Positions 44,120 through 52,681 of a DNA stretch of 64,000 bases are shown in pieces. The stretch comes from JASDSY01 sp041441465. Its GTDB lineage: Bacteria; Muiribacteriota; UBA9980. The notes beneath the pieces are model-generated. The model saw only the letters and a list, made by a program, of their open reading frames with translations, made no database searches and was not told the origin of the DNA. The position numbers and the translations under genes were made by a program. Where the stretch lies: assembly GCA_041441465.1 (NCBI GenBank), contig JASDSY010000022.1, positions 186,001 through 250,000 on the forward strand, written 5' to 3'. Each line of letters begins with the position of its first letter. The first letter of the stretch is position 1.

Positions 44120-44866
44120 ATGATAGAAACTAAAAATAACTTTCATACAAAAACCATGATATGGTTTATATTAGTTTTAACTTCGGCCGTTTATTTTATT
44201 CCGGCGCTTTTATGGAATTCATTAAAAAATGACACCTGGTTTTATATTTCCGCCTTTATTTTTATGCTGCTGTTCAGCTTTTATTTAATAATGCCGTTAA
44301 AAAACGCTAAAATAAAAATTTCGCGCCGTTTTTCGCTGCCGGATACGTTTGGTTACTGCCTGTTTATATTCACTCTGTGTTTTCTGTACTATGCGGTTAT
44401 CGAAAAAATGCTTGACGCTTATAACATTAAAGACTCACGGTACAGTATATTTTATTATATAAATTCAGCATATTCCGAAATAAATTTTCACGCCGGCAGG
44501 TTTCCATTTTCAATCGTAAATGCAACCGGAATATTAACTGCGCTATTAGTACCATTGCTCGAAGAGCTTTTTTTCAGAAGCTATATACAGGACTCGATGA
44601 AAAAATATTACGGAGTGTGGTTTTCAATTTCTGCTCCGGCATTTATCGTCGGGCTTCGGCATTTTTCATTATTCGCCATAAACGGACAATATTTCTGCCC
44701 GGCTTCATATTTTTTTGCATTCGCTGCATTTTTCGGTTTTTGCTTTTTCGGTTATGTTTATGAAGTTAAAAATAACCTGCTGCCGGCCGTTATTGTACAT
44801 TTTACCGCAAATATCTCATTTTTATTATGTTTTAAATTTTTCAGCGCTGTTATTTCAGTATGTTAA
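44120..44866 (+). CDS. CPBP family intramembrane glutamic protease
   Basis: A 248-residue multi-pass membrane protein with about seven helices. The CPBP (CAAX protease / Abi) motifs are visible: 'LEELFFRSYIQ' with the catalytic Glu148-Glu149 and Arg153, 'LRHFSLF' with His181, and 'VIVHFTANISF' with His227. These enzymes cleave within the membrane. Ribosome site is weak (CACCTGA). The next gene, an isoprenylcysteine-methyltransferase-like enzyme, starts 60 bp downstream; CAAX protease and ICMT are sequential enzymes in eukaryotic prenyl-protein maturation, but a shared role here is only suggestive. Confidence 0.85.
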   Translation: MIETKNNFHTKTMIWFILVLTSAVYFIPALLWNSLKNDTWFYISAFIFMLLFSFYLIMPLKNAKIKISRRFSLPDTFGYCLFIFTLCFLYYAVIEKMLDAYNIKDSRYSIFYYINSAYSEINFHAGRFPFSIVNATGILTALLVPLLEELFFRSYIQDSMKKYYGVWFSISAPAFIVGLRHFSLFAINGQYFCPASYFFAFAAFFGFCFFGYVYEVKNNLLPAVIVHFTANISFLLCFKFFSAVISVC

Positions 44867-44926
44867 TAGCCCCGGTCTTACATAAAAACAACTAAAAAAC
44901 AAATTTTATAGAAAGGATTTTTTGAA

Positions 44927-45670
44927 TTGGGACTTTTTGAAAGAATGCATAAATTTGAATTTGATTACAGGCTTCAAATAACTGTTTTTATTTCAGCCTG
45001 CACGCTCGTTACTCCAATGTTTTATGATTACAGGCTGCACGGATTCATAGACGACGATATAGCCGGAACCGTCGCCGCCAAAAGCCATGTTTTTTACTGC
45101 ATAGCTTTTGTCTGTCTGGCTGCTTTTATTTTAAGGGCGTGGGGCGCGGCTTATGTTTCGTCATATGCGGTAATGAAAAAAGAAGTGCATACAGAAAAAT
45201 TAATAATAGGCGGGCCTTATAAATATGTCAGAAATCCGTTATACCTGGCCGACATTATCGGCGGAATCGCAATTGCAGCGGCATTTCCGATACAGGGTTT
45301 TTTGATAATGGCTATATCTTTACCGCTCCACAGTCTTTTAATAGCCGGATATGAAGAAAAACAGCTGTTAGCATCCCACGGTTCCAAATATGCGGCTTAC
45401 ATACAAAAAGTATGGCGATTTATTCCGCGCATTACGCCGTTTGACTGCCGTCAAAATAATATCGAATGCGCTGATGTCAAACCCGATTTTATAGACGGCA
45501 TACTTTCAAATCTTTATTTTATCGGATTAGCCGCAGCATTCGCAATAGCCGCGGCAATTTCCGAAACATGTTATCAAATGGACTTTTATGTTTACGCAAT
45601 ATCGCTAAGTTTTATGGTCGCCTGGAGTGTTTTTTTTATGTTGTATTACCATCCGAAATATTTTCAATAA
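44927..45670 (+). CDS. Isoprenylcysteine carboxyl methyltransferase (ICMT)/phospholipid methyltransferase family protein
   Basis: A 247-residue membrane protein starting at TTG 9 nt after AAAGGA. It has about six helices and the family signature 'IGGPYKYVRNPLYLADIIGG' (about 90-110) and 'YEEKQLLASHGSKYAAYIQKVWRFIPR' (about 143-169), the SAM-binding RHPxY-like and ExxL...Y.Y.....P motifs. Substrates of bacterial members vary (phospholipids, isoprenoids, others). The last 60 residues are an additional hydrophobic pair of helices. Probably co-transcribed with the CPBP protease. Confidence 0.83.
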   Translation: MGLFERMHKFEFDYRLQITVFISACTLVTPMFYDYRLHGFIDDDIAGTVAAKSHVFYCIAFVCLAAFILRAWGAAYVSSYAVMKKEVHTEKLIIGGPYKYVRNPLYLADIIGGIAIAAAFPIQGFLIMAISLPLHSLLIAGYEEKQLLASHGSKYAAYIQKVWRFIPRITPFDCRQNNIECADVKPDFIDGILSNLYFIGLAAAFAIAAAISETCYQMDFYVYAISLSFMVAWSVFFMLYYHPKYFQ

Positions 45671-45886
45671 TTGTGTAAATTAAAATCAAATTTAAATTTT
45701 GGCGGGGCAAAATATATTATAAAGCAACGAATTTAAATGTTAAAGAAAGCAAATCCTAAGGCTGCAATAGTAATTGATCAATTCAAGTTATAGCTGCATT
45801 CGCGTTAAAAAATCATATAATCAAACGATAAATTTAAGATTTACCAATTCTGGAAGAACCAGTAATATATAAAAGGAAAAATATTA

Positions 45887-46645
45887 ATGGATTTATTATT
45901 TTTGGCCGGCGGCTCTGTATTCGAAGTGAATTTAAGAGAAAAGGCATTAAACGGTTATAAAGCCTTAATAAAGTTAAATGAAAATTTCATAGCCGATATT
46001 ACATTGGCCGCTTTTAGAAAATCCAGGTACATAAAAAAAATTTACGTTGCCGCGCCGCCTGATATAAAGCGATACCTTAACGCCGGGCATTATGACGAAT
46101 TCATTCAATGTGACGGCAATATGCTCGATAATGTTATGTTTACAATTACCGGCGGCCGCATCGATAAAACGAAAAAAATAATAATTTCATCCTGCGATCT
46201 GCCGTTTTTAACGTCTGCCGCTATTGATAATTTTGCCGGATTTTGCCTCAATTCGAAATTCGAGGCAATTTATCCGGTCGTAACCAAAAAAGTATACGAC
46301 CTTAAATATAGCGCTGCGCCGCGTACCTGGTTTAAATGTCACGACGAAACATATACAGGCGGCAATTTCATATCCATAACGCCGGAAGTGATTTTAAAAA
46401 ATATCGAAATAATAAAAAATATTTATTCCGACCGGAAGAATCCATTAAAATTAGCTTCAATATTAGGTTTTAAGACTTTAATAAAATATCAGGCCGGGCT
46501 TTTGACAAAAAAACATGTCGAAGACGTCGCGGAGTCTATAATAAAAACGCCATGTTTTGGATTCGTATCCGAATTCAGCGAAATTGTAATGGATATTGAC
46601 AAAATAGGTGATTATAGTGTAGCATTAGGGATCTACAATAAATAA
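45887..46645 (+). CDS. MobA-like NTP transferase family protein
   Basis: A 252-residue cytosolic protein with a nucleotidyltransferase Rossmann-like fold. 'FLAGGS' (5-10) and 'NGYKALIKLNENFI' (21-34) form the nucleotide-binding region; 'SCDLPFLTSAAI' supplies the metal-binding Asp; 'ETYTGGNFISITPEVI' and the closing 'VMDIDKIGDYSVA' match the family. The activated molecule cannot be deduced; relatives act on sugars, cofactors or phospholipid head groups. Ribosome site AAAAGGAAAA precedes the ATG. Gene ends 45 bp before the coiled-coil protein gene. Confidence 0.82.
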   Translation: MDLLFLAGGSVFEVNLREKALNGYKALIKLNENFIADITLAAFRKSRYIKKIYVAAPPDIKRYLNAGHYDEFIQCDGNMLDNVMFTITGGRIDKTKKIIISSCDLPFLTSAAIDNFAGFCLNSKFEAIYPVVTKKVYDLKYSAAPRTWFKCHDETYTGGNFISITPEVILKNIEIIKNIYSDRKNPLKLASILGFKTLIKYQAGLLTKKHVEDVAESIIKTPCFGFVSEFSEIVMDIDKIGDYSVALGIYNK

Positions 46646-46690
46646 TAATGTTTCCATTTATAAATATATAAATTATTCTGGAGGTAAAAA

Positions 46691-47809
46691 ATGTCTGATG
46701 TAGCGGAAAGCTTTTTAAAACAGCACAAACAAAAAGTTGAAAACATGCAGAAGAAGACAGTTGAATTAAAGAGGACATTCGATAATTCTAGGAAAGAATA
46801 CGAATCAAAACTCGATGACATGCTGTCGTTAGATAAGGCGAAAGACAGAAACCGCGAAGGCAAGAAGGTTAACGTCGCCGAGTTGAAAGCGCTGGATAAC
46901 GCCATCCTCCAGGGCCAGGAATATCAAAAGGACATGCAGGAGCTTATCGAAGAACTGACAGGAGAACTTGAAAATCTCGGACGTAAAGTTACGACAACAA
47001 AAGATTTTCAGGGCCTCGAAAAGTTCTGGAATGTCATAGGCGCCACAAAATGGGCCAACGCCAGCCGTCTTGACAGGATACGCGCGCAGAATGTGGCGGG
47101 ATCGATGCAGACCGTCCTCGCATACGCTAACGGCACGGTTGAATCGTTAAATCAGCAGATAGCTAAAAACGCTGAAATGTATTCGGCACTCACGCAAAAG
47201 GAAAAAGTGATAGTAGAAAAGCTCAATGAAAACCAGCCCAAATATGAACACTGGCGCGAAGAAGTAAAAAATATCGCACAGAAAATTCAGGATATCGAAA
47301 GGCGCCTGCGCGAATCCAATGAAAGCGAACGCCCTAAAATTGAAGAAGAGAAAACAAAAATGCAGCGTGAACTCGATCAGGCCAGGTTAAACGAAACAAG
47401 CTTTTTCGAAATAGTAAAAAACGCTTCCGAAGCTATAAATTTAGTCCGTCATCACGCACAGGGTTTTTATCAGGCAATCGACGCGCTCACTCAGTCTAAG
47501 ATTAAAACGGCCGAAAAAATAGATAACTTAAAGGAAATTTTCACCGGTATTTATCAGATAATGGAAACCGCCCTCGAAATTAAAGGATTCTCAAGAATAG
47601 ATTCCACTTTGAATTATCTTGCGGATAAAACGACCGAAACGCTTAACGTCCAACTTGAAGGAATTCTCGATGAAACAATGGCGCGTAATGAAAAGAAAGT
47701 CATCGACGACGAAAAAATGTTAAAATACATGGAGCATCTTAACAAAGTCGTTCAGAACTTTACAGACGGCATGCAAAAGCAGCAGGATAAATATTCAAAT
47801 AAACAATAA
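46691..47809 (+). CDS. Cytosolic coiled-coil protein of unknown function
   Basis: A 372-residue, highly charged protein (rich in Lys, Glu, Gln) with long heptad-repeat stretches at about 5-120 and 165-250 ('IAQKIQDIERRLRESNESERPKIEEEKTK' in character) separated by a small ordered part ('LEKFWNVIGATKWANASRLDRIRAQNV'). No signal peptide or membrane helix. I recognise no family; a filament or scaffold role is possible. It has a strong ribosome site (TGGAGG) and a strong terminator, so it appears to be a well-expressed single unit or the end of one with the preceding gene. Confidence 0.6.
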   Translation: MSDVAESFLKQHKQKVENMQKKTVELKRTFDNSRKEYESKLDDMLSLDKAKDRNREGKKVNVAELKALDNAILQGQEYQKDMQELIEELTGELENLGRKVTTTKDFQGLEKFWNVIGATKWANASRLDRIRAQNVAGSMQTVLAYANGTVESLNQQIAKNAEMYSALTQKEKVIVEKLNENQPKYEHWREEVKNIAQKIQDIERRLRESNESERPKIEEEKTKMQRELDQARLNETSFFEIVKNASEAINLVRHHAQGFYQAIDALTQSKIKTAEKIDNLKEIFTGIYQIMETALEIKGFSRIDSTLNYLADKTTETLNVQLEGILDETMARNEKKVIDDEKMLKYMEHLNKVVQNFTDGMQKQQDKYSNKQ

Positions 47810-47895
47810 AAAAACAGTTTTATAAATAAAGATTTTTAATCAAGTGTAAAACTTTACCAAATAATTAAATTTCTGATTAACTTACATTATAATCC

Positions 47896-47926
47896 AGGAG
47901 CGATTGACTATAAATCGCTCCTTTTC
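47896..47926 (+). terminator. Rho-independent terminator after the coiled-coil gene
   Basis: AGGAGCGATT (47896-47905) pairs perfectly with AATCGCTCCT (47913-47922), 7-nt loop, followed by TTTTC. Confidence 0.85.
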
Positions 47927-48033
47927 ATAAATAGAACATGATTTTAGCCAGCCTCAAAAATAATTCGTCATATTGTTTTAGGGCTGAATTAATTTTTAAG
48001 ATATGGCAAATTAAAATAAAAGGAAAATATTAA

Positions 48034-49776
48034 ATGGAACTGGTTGATTTTATTCTGGCATTAAACGATTCAAGTTACCGTGAAATCGTAAGACATTACA
48101 ATAACGCAAAAATATTTCTGCATGTCCAGGATACGGCTCAAAAGAGGTCTATATGTAAAAAAATAAATGAATTTTTTTCAAACCCTGAAAATATAAGAAC
48201 ATTCCTGCGGAATAATTTCACAAGCGAATTAGAAGCGTATTTTGAAAACTTAATTCTTTCAAATCCGCTCAATACTCTTGTAAGAATAGACAATACCGAT
48301 GAATTGAAAAAAAGCGAATCCTTTTTCAAATTCGGCTTTTTATTTAAAATAAAAAAAGATTACTTCGCTATACCGGATGAAATATTTAAAAACTTTTTTG
48401 AATATTTCAACAAAAATAAAAGTTCAAACACAGTTCAGCAGGTTAAAGAATACCTTGCTACACTTCCGGCTGCAGAGTTTTCATATAAAATGTCAAGGGC
48501 ATATTTTGACCCGCACACATATTTTATAAAAGCCTTATATTTATTAACCGCGCGCGAACTGACCGGCGGTGAAAAAGCCGGACTGCTCTTTGAAGACACA
48601 GTAAAAGACGTCAGGGGCCGCGCACCGCTGCTTGACACACTCAGAAAATTTACCGATTTTATACCATTGATATATGACATCAAAAAACAGAAAGAAACCG
48701 TCGGAAATTTATTTCATAAAGCGGATATCTTCATTTCTGAAAATTGGCTCGAAAAAAACATAGCTGATTTCATTAAAGAAAATATCGACCTGTCTAAAAG
48801 TGAAAATCAAAATAATTTATTGAAAAAATTAAAAGCCGATGTTTATTTCAATATAAAATCACTTAACTGTAACATAAGTGAAATTGATAGTATCTTAAAA
48901 TTATTGTTATGCGTCGGTGCTGCCGAGTTAATATACATGGATCTGCAGCCGGTATACATAAAATTATCAGCCTTCGGCGATAAAATTTTTAACATATTAT
49001 TCAATAAAACAGTTAATTCGCCGCTAGTGACAAACTATGAAGCTCAGCAGTTAATGATTCAATCCGAAACAGATTTTGAAAATTCCAACAATATTGATAA
49101 AACAGACGGCGGTTCTTCGGCTCAAAACTTGAATACAAATAATGAAGAAATAAATAACATTACAGACGGCAATCAATCATCCTGCAATATAGATGCACCA
49201 GCAGATACGGCAGCAGGAGCGATTCCAAACGCCTCGTCAGAAGCGGCTGAAAAAATCACGATGAATATCCAGCAAAAAAAGGCGGCGGCTCCTGCTAAAA
49301 AGAAGATGCATAAACGATTTGCTTTTATGACGCCTGATTTTCATTTAAATACCGAAGTTACGGATTTTTTAAATTTTATCAAAATCATATGCTTTGCTGA
49401 CATAATACAGGCTGGACCTCTTTTGCAATTTACAATTTCAAAAGAAAGCGTTTTACGTTCGATCAAATTAGGAATGAACTATTCGGATTTTAAAAATTAT
49501 ATTCAGCGTAATGTTAAAGGCGAGCCGCCGGCAAATGTAACCGCGAGCGTTATGGAATGGTATTATTCAGTAGTAGTCGCCTCTTCTAAAAAATGTGTTT
49601 TCATAAGTTTCTCAGGCGCGCCGGAAAAACTCGCGGAATTAGATAAAGATAAAAATCTGGCCGAATTAGTTTTATTCAAATTAAAAAATAATCAATATAT
49701 TATTGAAGATGATAAAATAGAGCAAGTTTTTAAATATTTTAGCGACCGCTCGATACCGCTAATCATCACTAAATAG
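48034..49776 (+). CDS. Protein with C-terminal helicase-associated (XPB/Ssl2-like) domain, no helicase core
   Basis: A 580-residue cytosolic protein. The N-terminal 330 residues are helical with winged-helix-like stretches ('FKFGFLFKIKKDYFAIPDEIFKNFFEYF'). A Ser/Asn/Asp-rich linker (about 345-410) is followed by a region resembling the bacterial helicase-associated domain that accompanies XPB/Ssl2-type helicases (Helicase_C_3 type): 'FAFMTPDFHLNTEVTDFL' (about 429-446), 'QAGPLLQFTISKESVLRSIKLGMNYSDFKNYI' and 'EPPANVTASVMEWYYS' (about 500-515). No Walker motif or DEAD box exists in the protein or its neighbours. It may bind DNA or protein. Family call is by pattern recall only. Confidence 0.5.
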   Translation: MELVDFILALNDSSYREIVRHYNNAKIFLHVQDTAQKRSICKKINEFFSNPENIRTFLRNNFTSELEAYFENLILSNPLNTLVRIDNTDELKKSESFFKFGFLFKIKKDYFAIPDEIFKNFFEYFNKNKSSNTVQQVKEYLATLPAAEFSYKMSRAYFDPHTYFIKALYLLTARELTGGEKAGLLFEDTVKDVRGRAPLLDTLRKFTDFIPLIYDIKKQKETVGNLFHKADIFISENWLEKNIADFIKENIDLSKSENQNNLLKKLKADVYFNIKSLNCNISEIDSILKLLLCVGAAELIYMDLQPVYIKLSAFGDKIFNILFNKTVNSPLVTNYEAQQLMIQSETDFENSNNIDKTDGGSSAQNLNTNNEEINNITDGNQSSCNIDAPADTAAGAIPNASSEAAEKITMNIQQKKAAAPAKKKMHKRFAFMTPDFHLNTEVTDFLNFIKIICFADIIQAGPLLQFTISKESVLRSIKLGMNYSDFKNYIQRNVKGEPPANVTASVMEWYYSVVVASSKKCVFISFSGAPEKLAELDKDKNLAELVLFKLKNNQYIIEDDKIEQVFKYFSDRSIPLIITK

Positions 49777-49870
49777 GTTATTTTCTTTATAATAAATTAA
49801 AATTAATCTCTCTTAGAACAAAAAATTTATTTTCCCATACCTAAAAAATATTTTTTATTTTCCGATAATT

Positions 49871-49914
49871 AATGTTAACTTGAAGTTTATTCTTTAAGTT
49901 AACATTTTTTTTGA
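49871..49914 (+). terminator. Terminator / possible attenuator directly before the pilus operon
   Basis: A perfect 11-bp stem AATGTTAACTT (49871-49881) / AAGTTAACATT (49896-49906) followed by a run of T. It ends 22 bp before the ATG of the carboxypeptidase-regulatory-domain gene, so any promoter for that operon must lie upstream of the hairpin. Confidence 0.88.
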
Positions 49915-49936
49915 ATTTTTATTTTTGAGGAAAAAT

Positions 49937-51361
49937 ATGACATATCAATCAAACCGCCTTAAATATTTATTTCTATTTGCAATATGCGTATTGCTTTTAT
50001 TTTCCTGTATCTTTTCAAGTTTAAAACCGGCCGCGGCGGAATCGCTGCTTGGCATGGGAAAACTTGAAGGATATGTAATGGACGCCGCCAGTTCCGATCC
50101 GTTAAAAAATACGGTCATAACCGTTATGGAACGAACTGTAAAATCAGATTCGACAGGACATTTTTCAATAGCCGGGTTACTGCCTGGCAGGGTAATTATA
50201 GACGCAAAGTTAAAAGATTACGATAATTTTTTAACGACAATCACAATCGAAAAAGGCGATAATTCATATAACATAAAACTTAAGCCAAATAAGGGCCAAA
50301 TTTCTAAAAACGTAGCAAAAACGCCAAGCGAAAATCTGGCCAGATTGAAAAAATCAATGGAAAAGTCAACTGCAACAGCCGCGGTACCATCAAATTCATC
50401 ATCCGCTCAGAAATCAGCATTAGCCGCTGCAGGCAAATCAACGGAAACTACGCTTAGCTCATTGCCGCCAGTTACGGCGCCTGCCTCAACCGTTCAACGC
50501 ACTTTTATTCCTAGACAGCAAACATTACTTAATTCAAAATTATCAATCGGAGTTTCCGGAATAGTTCTGGATTCAATGACAAATACCCCTATATCAAGAG
50601 CTAAAGTTTTTATCGACGGAAACACCTATTTCACTGATATAAACGGCGAATTTACGTCAAGACCGGTCGAAAAATCACAAGTGTTCGTAAGAAGCGAGGC
50701 CGCAAATCATACAGCTTACGAAAGCAATGTCCAATTATCGTCCGGCAGCAATAAACTAAAAATTCTGTTAATACCTGAAGAGCCAAACCTTATCAGTCAG
50801 GGCGGTATCAATAAAAATTCAATCATCGAATATACCAAATTCAGCCAGAGTTACGCTAAAGTATTCGGATACATTAAAAACACCAAAAATCGCCAGCCTA
50901 TTGCAGACGCAACTGTCGTAATCGGAACACAAACCGCCAAAACCAACAAAGACGGTTATTATAGCATAGAAGGCCTGCCGCTCGGCTTTATGGATGTATC
51001 GGTATTATCTAGCAAATGCGGTATTTACAGAGGCAAGCTTAACATAGTTAACGTAAACAATAAATATGACGTCGCGTTAACCGAAGAGGAACGCCGCGGC
51101 ACATTAATCGGCATCGTAAATGAAAAAGAAACAGGTACGCCGATATATGGCGCTAAAATTCAGGTTGCTGATAAAATCGTAGTATCAGATAAGTTCGGCA
51201 GCTTCACAATAAGCGATCTGCCATTCGACTATTATAACATAATCGTCGAGCAAGGCGGTTATCAGAGGGTAGAACGCGCTATATCAATAAACGAAGAAAA
51301 AGTTAACATCAATATATCGCTGGCCGATGATTATACATCAGACAAGACCCAAAAGAATTAA
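49937..51361 (+). CDS. Secreted protein with four carboxypeptidase-regulatory-like (Cna-B type) domains
   Basis: A 474-residue exported protein; ATG 49937 lies 6 nt after GAGGA and opens a signal peptide or anchor (about 9-33). Four beta-sandwich repeats of about 80 residues are seen: 'KLEGYVMDAASSDPLKNTVI', 'GVSGIVLDSMTNTPISRAKVFIDG', 'KVFGYIKNTKNRQPIADATVVIG' and 'TLIGIVNEKETGTPIYGAKIQVA', each continuing with '(D/T)..G.(Y/F)(S/T)I.(G/D)LP.(G/D)...'. These are CarboxypepD_reg domains. A Ser/Ala/Thr-rich linker separates the first from the second. It is the first gene of a unit with pilC and the secretin, 43 bp before pilC, and may be a structural accessory of the pilus or its periplasmic passage. 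Confidence 0.85.
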   Translation: MTYQSNRLKYLFLFAICVLLLFSCIFSSLKPAAAESLLGMGKLEGYVMDAASSDPLKNTVITVMERTVKSDSTGHFSIAGLLPGRVIIDAKLKDYDNFLTTITIEKGDNSYNIKLKPNKGQISKNVAKTPSENLARLKKSMEKSTATAAVPSNSSSAQKSALAAAGKSTETTLSSLPPVTAPASTVQRTFIPRQQTLLNSKLSIGVSGIVLDSMTNTPISRAKVFIDGNTYFTDINGEFTSRPVEKSQVFVRSEAANHTAYESNVQLSSGSNKLKILLIPEEPNLISQGGINKNSIIEYTKFSQSYAKVFGYIKNTKNRQPIADATVVIGTQTAKTNKDGYYSIEGLPLGFMDVSVLSSKCGIYRGKLNIVNVNNKYDVALTEEERRGTLIGIVNEKETGTPIYGAKIQVADKIVVSDKFGSFTISDLPFDYYNIIVEQGGYQRVERAISINEEKVNINISLADDYTSDKTQKN

Positions 51362-51404
51362 CATTAAAATTACTGTAAAAAGGAAATAAAAGTATTTAAT
51401 AAAT

Positions 51405-52622
51405 ATGCCTATATTTAAGATAATCGCCAAAGATAAAACAGGAAGAATTGTCGAAGATTCATTCTTTGCCCATACCCAGGCCGCAGCAATAGAAACGGTT
51501 GGTATGCGCGGACTGGAAATTATCAGCATAGGCCTTAAAGAAGAAGAAGTCTACGCCAGCGAAACGCAGCTGATGCCCGATATAAGTCTTCATGATTTTT
51601 TGAGATTTTCAAGCCACTTCGGTGCTCTGATTAAAGGTAATGTGCCAATTATCGAGGCTCTTGATCTATTAAAAGACGAAACCAAAAACAGGACATTAAA
51701 AAATATAATAATTGATGTACGTTCAAAAGTCGAAGCCGGCATGCCGCTTAATGAGGCATTTGCCAAACATAAGAAACATATTCCAAGGATATTGGTCGAC
51801 CTAATAAGAGTCGGCGAAATATCCGGTAAACTATACGAAAGTTTCCTGCGAATAACAAATTATTTTGAAAAAACTATTGATTTCAGAAGAAAAGTACGTG
51901 ACGCTTTCACATATCCGTCAATATTGATTTTTTTCATATTTTTACTCATAACGTATGTCGTAACAATGTTAATTCCGCGTTTTGAAGAAATATACAGGTC
52001 GCTGCAGGGTGAATTGCCGACTCCGACAAAAATCCTTCTGGCGGTCGGACAATTTTCAAGAAATAATGTATTTATTATATTAGGTAGTCTTGTTTTTACA
52101 ATAATAATGTACTTTGAATTTTATTCAACAAAAATAGGTAAAAGATTAATAGATGACATAAAATTAAAACTGCCGTTAGCCGGCCAGCTTGTTATCCAAT
52201 ACAACGTGACTTATTTCGTAAAAAACGTAAGTTTGCTCTTTTATTCAGGTTATTCATTTATTAACTCGCTGAAGGAATCAGCCAATACTGTTGATAATTT
52301 TAAATTAAACGAGGAATTGAACGCCATTTGCGAGCGCATAGAAAGCGGTATGACAATTCATGAATCGTTTAAACGAAGTATATATGTGCCGTCATTTACT
52401 GTAAGTATGTTAAAAGTCGGCGAAAGATCGAATACGTTGGCGGAAATGCTCGATACGATAGTTGAATTTAACGAAAAAGAACTTGATTATATAACAACGA
52501 CGTTTTTGAGAATTATAGAACCTGTAATTATTATAACGCTTGGCATTATAGTAGGCACGATTTTATTCGCAGCATATCTGCCTATATTCTCGATGTCAAA
52601 GCTAATAAAAATAAGCAATTAA
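51405..52622 (+). CDS. pilC: Type IV pilus / type II secretion inner membrane platform protein PilC (GspF family)
   Basis: A 405-residue protein, normal family length. N-terminal 'MPIFKIIAKDKTGRIVEDSFFAHTQAAA' and 'LHDFLRFSSHFGALIKGNVPIIEALDLL' precede two homologous GspF domains (about 70-195 and 270-395) with 'GEISGKLYESFLRI' and 'KVGERSNTLAEML' as the paired motifs, and three membrane helices (about 170-190, 225-245, 370-395). It forms the rotor platform that couples the cytosolic ATPases to pilin polymerisation. The secretin gene follows 59 bp downstream. Confidence 0.95.
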   Translation: MPIFKIIAKDKTGRIVEDSFFAHTQAAAIETVGMRGLEIISIGLKEEEVYASETQLMPDISLHDFLRFSSHFGALIKGNVPIIEALDLLKDETKNRTLKNIIIDVRSKVEAGMPLNEAFAKHKKHIPRILVDLIRVGEISGKLYESFLRITNYFEKTIDFRRKVRDAFTYPSILIFFIFLLITYVVTMLIPRFEEIYRSLQGELPTPTKILLAVGQFSRNNVFIILGSLVFTIIMYFEFYSTKIGKRLIDDIKLKLPLAGQLVIQYNVTYFVKNVSLLFYSGYSFINSLKESANTVDNFKLNEELNAICERIESGMTIHESFKRSIYVPSFTVSMLKVGERSNTLAEMLDTIVEFNEKELDYITTTFLRIIEPVIIITLGIIVGTILFAAYLPIFSMSKLIKISN

Positions 52623-52681
52623 AATTAATTTGATCGATAGAAACCGCTAAAAACCAAATAACGCTAAAAGTGAGGCCGTCT

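Noticed and set aside
45737..45793. 18-codon reading frame between the ICMT-like and MobA-like genes
   Set aside because: No ribosome site and no sign of conservation.
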